Shown in pieces: positions 60,911-64,000 of a DNA stretch of 64,000 bases. This DNA is from an uncultured Eubacteriales bacterium (GTDB lineage: Bacteria > Bacillota > Clostridia > Oscillospirales > Oscillospiraceae), in contig CASFFN010000008.1 in the NCBI GenBank assembly GCA_949293985.1, forward strand, positions 62,001 through 126,000. The letters are read 5' to 3'. The translations under genes were made by a program, and so were the position numbers. Below the pieces are notes generated by a model that did no database searches, was not told the DNA's origin, and was given only the letters and a program-made list of their open reading frames with translations. Each line of letters starts with the position of its first letter. Within the stretch, counting starts at the first letter, position 1.

Positions 60911-61792
60911 ATGCTGCGGATGCAGGGGGTTACCAAACAATTCGGACGGTTTTATGCCCTTCGGGAATTGAATATGACGGTGCCCAGGGGGGCCATTTAC
61001 GGCCTGGTCGGCCCTAACGGGGCGGGGAAATCCACCGCCCTGCGCCACGCCACCGGCATCTGCCGCCCGGATAAGGGGCAGGTATACTTTGACGGCCTTT
61101 CTGTTTATGAAAATCCCCGGATCAAGTCCCGGATTGCCTACATCCCCGACGAGATTTTCTTTTTCCCCGCCGCTACATTGGAGGATATGCGGCAATTCTA
61201 CCGAGGGATATACCCCACCTTTGACGACGGCCTGTTCACCCAGCTGCTGGATGTGTTCCCGCAGCTGCGGAAAACCCCCATCTCCCGGTACTCCAAGGGT
61301 ATGCAGAAGCAGGCGGCTTTTCAGCTGAGCCTGTGTACCCACCCGGATATGCTGGTGCTGGACGAGCCGGTGGACGGACTGGACCCGGTGATCCGGCGGC
61401 AGGTGTGGAACCTCATCCAGGAGGATGTTTCCCAGCGGGGCTCCACGGTGCTCATCTCCTCCCACAACCTTCGGGAGCTGGAGGACTTGTGCGACCATGT
61501 GGGCATTATGGAGCGGGGCAGGATGATTATGGAACGCTCCCTTTCCCAGCTTCAGAGCGGTACCGTGAAGGTGCAGCTGGTGGGGCAGCCCCCGGATGGG
61601 CTGGAAATTCTGAGCAAGACTGCCTCCGGACGGCTCCAGACCCTGGTAGTCCGGGGAAGCGCCCAGGAGATCACCGCCCGGCTTCAGAAGGCGAATCTCA
61701 CCTATTTTGATGTGCTGCCCCTGACCCTGGAGGAGATTTTCATCTATGAGCTGGGAGGGATGGACTATGAAATCCAGAACATACTTCTTTAA
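60911..61792 (+). CDS. ABC transporter ATP-binding protein
   Basis: A 293-residue ATPase: Walker A GPNGAGKST (about 36-44), a signature-like SKGMQKQAAF, Walker B LVLDEPVDGLDP, and a C-terminal extension of about 80 residues. It begins 24 bases after the B6 kinase with AGGAGG upstream and overlaps the permease gene by 26 bp. It belongs to the same two-component exporter class as the gntR cassette, but no regulator is attached here. Confidence 0.93.
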   Translation: MLRMQGVTKQFGRFYALRELNMTVPRGAIYGLVGPNGAGKSTALRHATGICRPDKGQVYFDGLSVYENPRIKSRIAYIPDEIFFFPAATLEDMRQFYRGIYPTFDDGLFTQLLDVFPQLRKTPISRYSKGMQKQAAFQLSLCTHPDMLVLDEPVDGLDPVIRRQVWNLIQEDVSQRGSTVLISSHNLRELEDLCDHVGIMERGRMIMERSLSQLQSGTVKVQLVGQPPDGLEILSKTASGRLQTLVVRGSAQEITARLQKANLTYFDVLPLTLEEIFIYELGGMDYEIQNILL

Positions 61793-63437
61793 CTGGACGG
61801 TCTTTCGCAAGGATCTGACCCGGTTTGCTCCCGGCTGGGTTCTTTATATGCTTTTTCTGGTGCTGGGGGTGTCCACCCTGTCGGCCCAGGGAGAGCCTCT
61901 GTCGGTAGCCCTGGCCCTGAACGAGTGGCTGCCCGCCATGTCCTATGTGAACGGCGTCTACGCCGGGATGGTGGTAATGTTTCTGGTGGGAGACCTCTAC
62001 ATAAGCCGGATGTGCTACGCCCTTCATGCCATGCCTTTGCGGCGGGAGGGGTGGTTTTTCTCCCACAGCGCCGCGGGCCTTGCCATGTGCCTGGCGCCCA
62101 ATACCCTGGCGGCCCTGGCCCTGATGCCCGCTTTGCAGGGCTATTGGCACCACGCCCTCATTGCCTGGCTGGTATGCCTGCTCCAATATCTCTTCTTCTA
62201 TGGTGCGGCGGTATTTGCCGCCATGCTGGCGGGCAACCGGTTTGCCATGATGCTGTTTTACGCTCTGATGAACGGTTTTTCCATGATTTTCATGGGCATT
62301 GCCCAGATGCTTTATCAGCCCCTCATGTACGGCTTGCAGCTGCGGCAGGGCAACTTCCGGAAATTCTGCCCCTTTTTGCAGCTGGCCTCCTCGCCCTACC
62401 TCACTTTCTCCCAGGAGGAGGGTTCGGCGGTGTACCTGGGGGCGGCCAACGGCAACTGGATTTACCTTCTGGTGTGCGCCGGGGTGGGTCTGATGCTTTT
62501 TGCTTTGTCCCTTTTCCTGTACCGGCGGCGGAATCTGGAATCCGCCGGGGACTTTATCGCCATCCGGGGGACGGCGCCGGTGTTTCTGGCGGTGTACACC
62601 CTGGGCTTTACCGCCGTGCTGTATACCTTTGCGGGCTCCTTCCTCCCTGCGGGCAAACATATTCTGCTGATTGTCGGACTGGTGCTGGGCTTTTACTCCG
62701 GGCAGATGCTCCTGTCCAAGTCCGTAAAGGTGTTCCGGCTTCGGATATTTCTGGGCTTTGCCGCTATGACGGCAATTTTCGCCGGAGCGCTGGGTTTTTT
62801 GTGGCTGGACCCGGCGGGCGTTGTAAGCTATGTACCCAAAGCCCAGCAGATTGAATCCGTTACCATCTCCACCAGCAGTATGCTGTATCTGCCGGATTTG
62901 CGGGAGGAGGCCCCTCAGCTGACCCTTTCCGGTGAGGAGGAAATCCAGGAAATTGTGGATATCCATGAGGCGCTGCTGGAAAAACAGCAGACCGATTCTC
63001 AGAACACGGACTTTACCCTGTTTCTGGAATACACCATGAAGGACGGCCGGCTGATTCAGCGGAACTACCCGGTGCGCCTGGATACGCCCCAGGGAGAGCG
63101 CCTGGTGCGGTATTTCAGCTCCTGGGAGTGTGTGTTCCCCACGGAAAACTGGAGCCACTTTGCAAACTGCGTCACAGCCATCCAAGACGGCGGCGGGGAG
63201 CAGGTTCCCCAGGCTTATGTGGGGCAGGTGCTGTCCGCATTGCTCCTGGACTGCCAGGAGGGACACATGGCGCAGACCTGGTCGTTATATAGCTTTGCCC
63301 CGGCGGCGGAACAGCTGACCATTACCTACGATACCGGCGGCGGGGAGCGGCAGCTTACCCTGCGGATTTATGAATTTTCCGCCCATACCCTGCAAGTCCT
63401 CCGGCAAATTGCCGGTTTACAAGGAGAATACCCATGA
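61767..63437 (+). CDS. ABC transporter permease-like membrane protein
   Basis: A 556-residue protein with about eight hydrophobic segments in residues 20-360, then a soluble C-terminal domain of about 190 residues (from VVSYVPKAQQIESVTI) that is probably extracytoplasmic. The ATG at 61767 has GGGAGGG seven bases upstream, inside the ATPase gene. The large soluble tail is not part of ordinary ABC-2 permeases; I do not recognise it. Its stop overlaps lrgA by four bases. Confidence 0.75.
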   Translation: MKSRTYFFNWTVFRKDLTRFAPGWVLYMLFLVLGVSTLSAQGEPLSVALALNEWLPAMSYVNGVYAGMVVMFLVGDLYISRMCYALHAMPLRREGWFFSHSAAGLAMCLAPNTLAALALMPALQGYWHHALIAWLVCLLQYLFFYGAAVFAAMLAGNRFAMMLFYALMNGFSMIFMGIAQMLYQPLMYGLQLRQGNFRKFCPFLQLASSPYLTFSQEEGSAVYLGAANGNWIYLLVCAGVGLMLFALSLFLYRRRNLESAGDFIAIRGTAPVFLAVYTLGFTAVLYTFAGSFLPAGKHILLIVGLVLGFYSGQMLLSKSVKVFRLRIFLGFAAMTAIFAGALGFLWLDPAGVVSYVPKAQQIESVTISTSSMLYLPDLREEAPQLTLSGEEEIQEIVDIHEALLEKQQTDSQNTDFTLFLEYTMKDGRLIQRNYPVRLDTPQGERLVRYFSSWECVFPTENWSHFANCVTAIQDGGGEQVPQAYVGQVLSALLLDCQEGHMAQTWSLYSFAPAAEQLTITYDTGGGERQLTLRIYEFSAHTLQVLRQIAGLQGEYP

Positions 63438-63793
63438 AATATCTGAAACAACTGGTGATTATTTTGCTTTTCAGCTTCTTAGGGGAGCTTTTGCAGGAGC
63501 TTTTGCCCCTGCCGATTCCCGCGGCGATTTACGGTCTGCTGCTTCTGTTTCTGGCGCTGACCTTTAAGATTGTGAAGCCGGAGTCCATCAAAACCGTTGC
63601 CGGGTTCCTGCTGAATATCATGCCTTTGCTGTTTGTGGCACCGGGAGTGAATATTCTCAGCCACTGGGGGATTCTGGCGCCAGAGATTGTGCCCATTGCC
63701 ACGGTGGTGCTCCTGTCCACCCTCATTGTTTTCGGGGTGTCGGGGCTTGTGACCAAGGCGCTTTTCGGAAAGGGAGGGAAAGAAAATGGCTGA
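63434..63793 (+). CDS. lrgA: CidA/LrgA family membrane protein
   Basis: A 119-residue holin-like protein with four transmembrane helices (about 5-22, 29-48, 60-80, 88-110) and the family start KQLVIILLFSFLGELLQ with PIPAAIYGLLLL. CidA/LrgA proteins influence murein hydrolase activity or carry pyruvate-type solutes with LrgB. It overlaps the permease (ATGA) and lrgB (8 bp). Confidence 0.9.
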   Translation: MKYLKQLVIILLFSFLGELLQELLPLPIPAAIYGLLLLFLALTFKIVKPESIKTVAGFLLNIMPLLFVAPGVNILSHWGILAPEIVPIATVVLLSTLIVFGVSGLVTKALFGKGGKENG

Positions 63794-64000
63794 GCTGCTG
63801 TCTGATGCCCCTCTGTTTCCCCTGGCCCTTACCTTAGGGGCCTTTCAGATTGGGCTTTTCATCCAGAAAAAGGGAAAACACCCGGTATTTAACCCGATTT
63901 TGATTGCCATTGTCCTGATTATTCCTGTTTTGCTTCTGCTGGGCTATCCGGTGGAGGAATACCGGGCGGGCACCGCCGGGCTGTCCTGGCTCCTGACCCC
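63786..64000 (+). CDS. lrgB: LrgB family protein, N-terminal part
   Basis: The right edge cuts the gene; 71 codons are visible from ATG 63786. The sequence begins MAELLSDAPLFPLALTLGAF and continues through two hydrophobic segments (LFIQKKGKHPVFNPILIA and IVLIIPVLLLLGY), the usual start of LrgB, followed by the periplasmic GTAGLSWLL. Partner of LrgA. Function beyond the window edge cannot be judged. Confidence 0.88.
   Translation, partial: MAELLSDAPLFPLALTLGAFQIGLFIQKKGKHPVFNPILIAIVLIIPVLLLLGYPVEEYRAGTAGLSWLLT

Overview
The window is a chromosomal origin region from an anaerobic Firmicute. I infer the class Clostridia, probably order Oscillospirales, from the moderately high GC content, the order dnaA-dnaN-yaaA-recF-gyrB-gyrA, RemB, PerR with reverse rubrerythrin, NfnAB, GroES/GroEL under CIRCE, and a YtrA-type GntR/ABC cassette. 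Only the folD end at the left edge and lrgB at the right edge are cut off. I saw no rRNA or tRNA gene, no CRISPR array, no prophage and no transposase.

Left arm (1-8.8 kb): folD end, a formate/nitrite channel, a Nudix hydrolase, a nucleotidyltransferase, a heterodimeric ABC exporter, a remote DnaA-box cluster, and a surface protein with cadherin-like and SLH segments. Origin core (8.8-19.1 kb): dnaA, then oriC (at least six DnaA-box-like sites, a DnaA-trio run and an AT-rich unwinding region), then dnaN, yaaA, recF, gyrB, gyrA, rnhA and remB. 19.1-34.5 kb: a 1.4 kb repeat-filled gap, DUF1836-hflK-hflC, a zinc-ribbon gene, two parS-like sites with parA-parB-pspC-serS, nfnA-nfnB, a D-Ala-D-Ala carboxypeptidase, glgB, and rpsF-ssb-rpsR. 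34.5-54 kb: CIRCE-groES-groEL, degV, a CDF transporter, nrdR, an SdpI-like protein, a frameshifted zinc-ribbon gene, a DUF2207 protein, prmA-DUF4015-GH25, murI-udk-DUF89, trxB, gntR-ABC-permease, an amidase and a radical SAM gene. 54-64 kb: a PerR-controlled peroxide cluster (perR, a 39-residue rubredoxin, reverse rubrerythrin, a desulforedoxin-like protein), guaB, a YitT protein, and typA-pdxK-ABC-permease-lrgA-lrgB with tightly coupled junctions.

The most unusual content is non-coding. The larger gaps between roughly 8 and 37 kb are filled by mosaic repeats built from a few modules. Two of the module hairpins keep their pairing while their sequence changes from copy to copy. One repeat has supplied the C-terminus and stop codon of remB. 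A separate family of 137-159 bp MITE-like elements occurs three times, two copies with 4-bp flanking direct repeats; one copy lies in the glgB leader and one just upstream of guaB. A third element near 20.4 kb has nested inverted repeats. None of these encodes a protein I can recognise.
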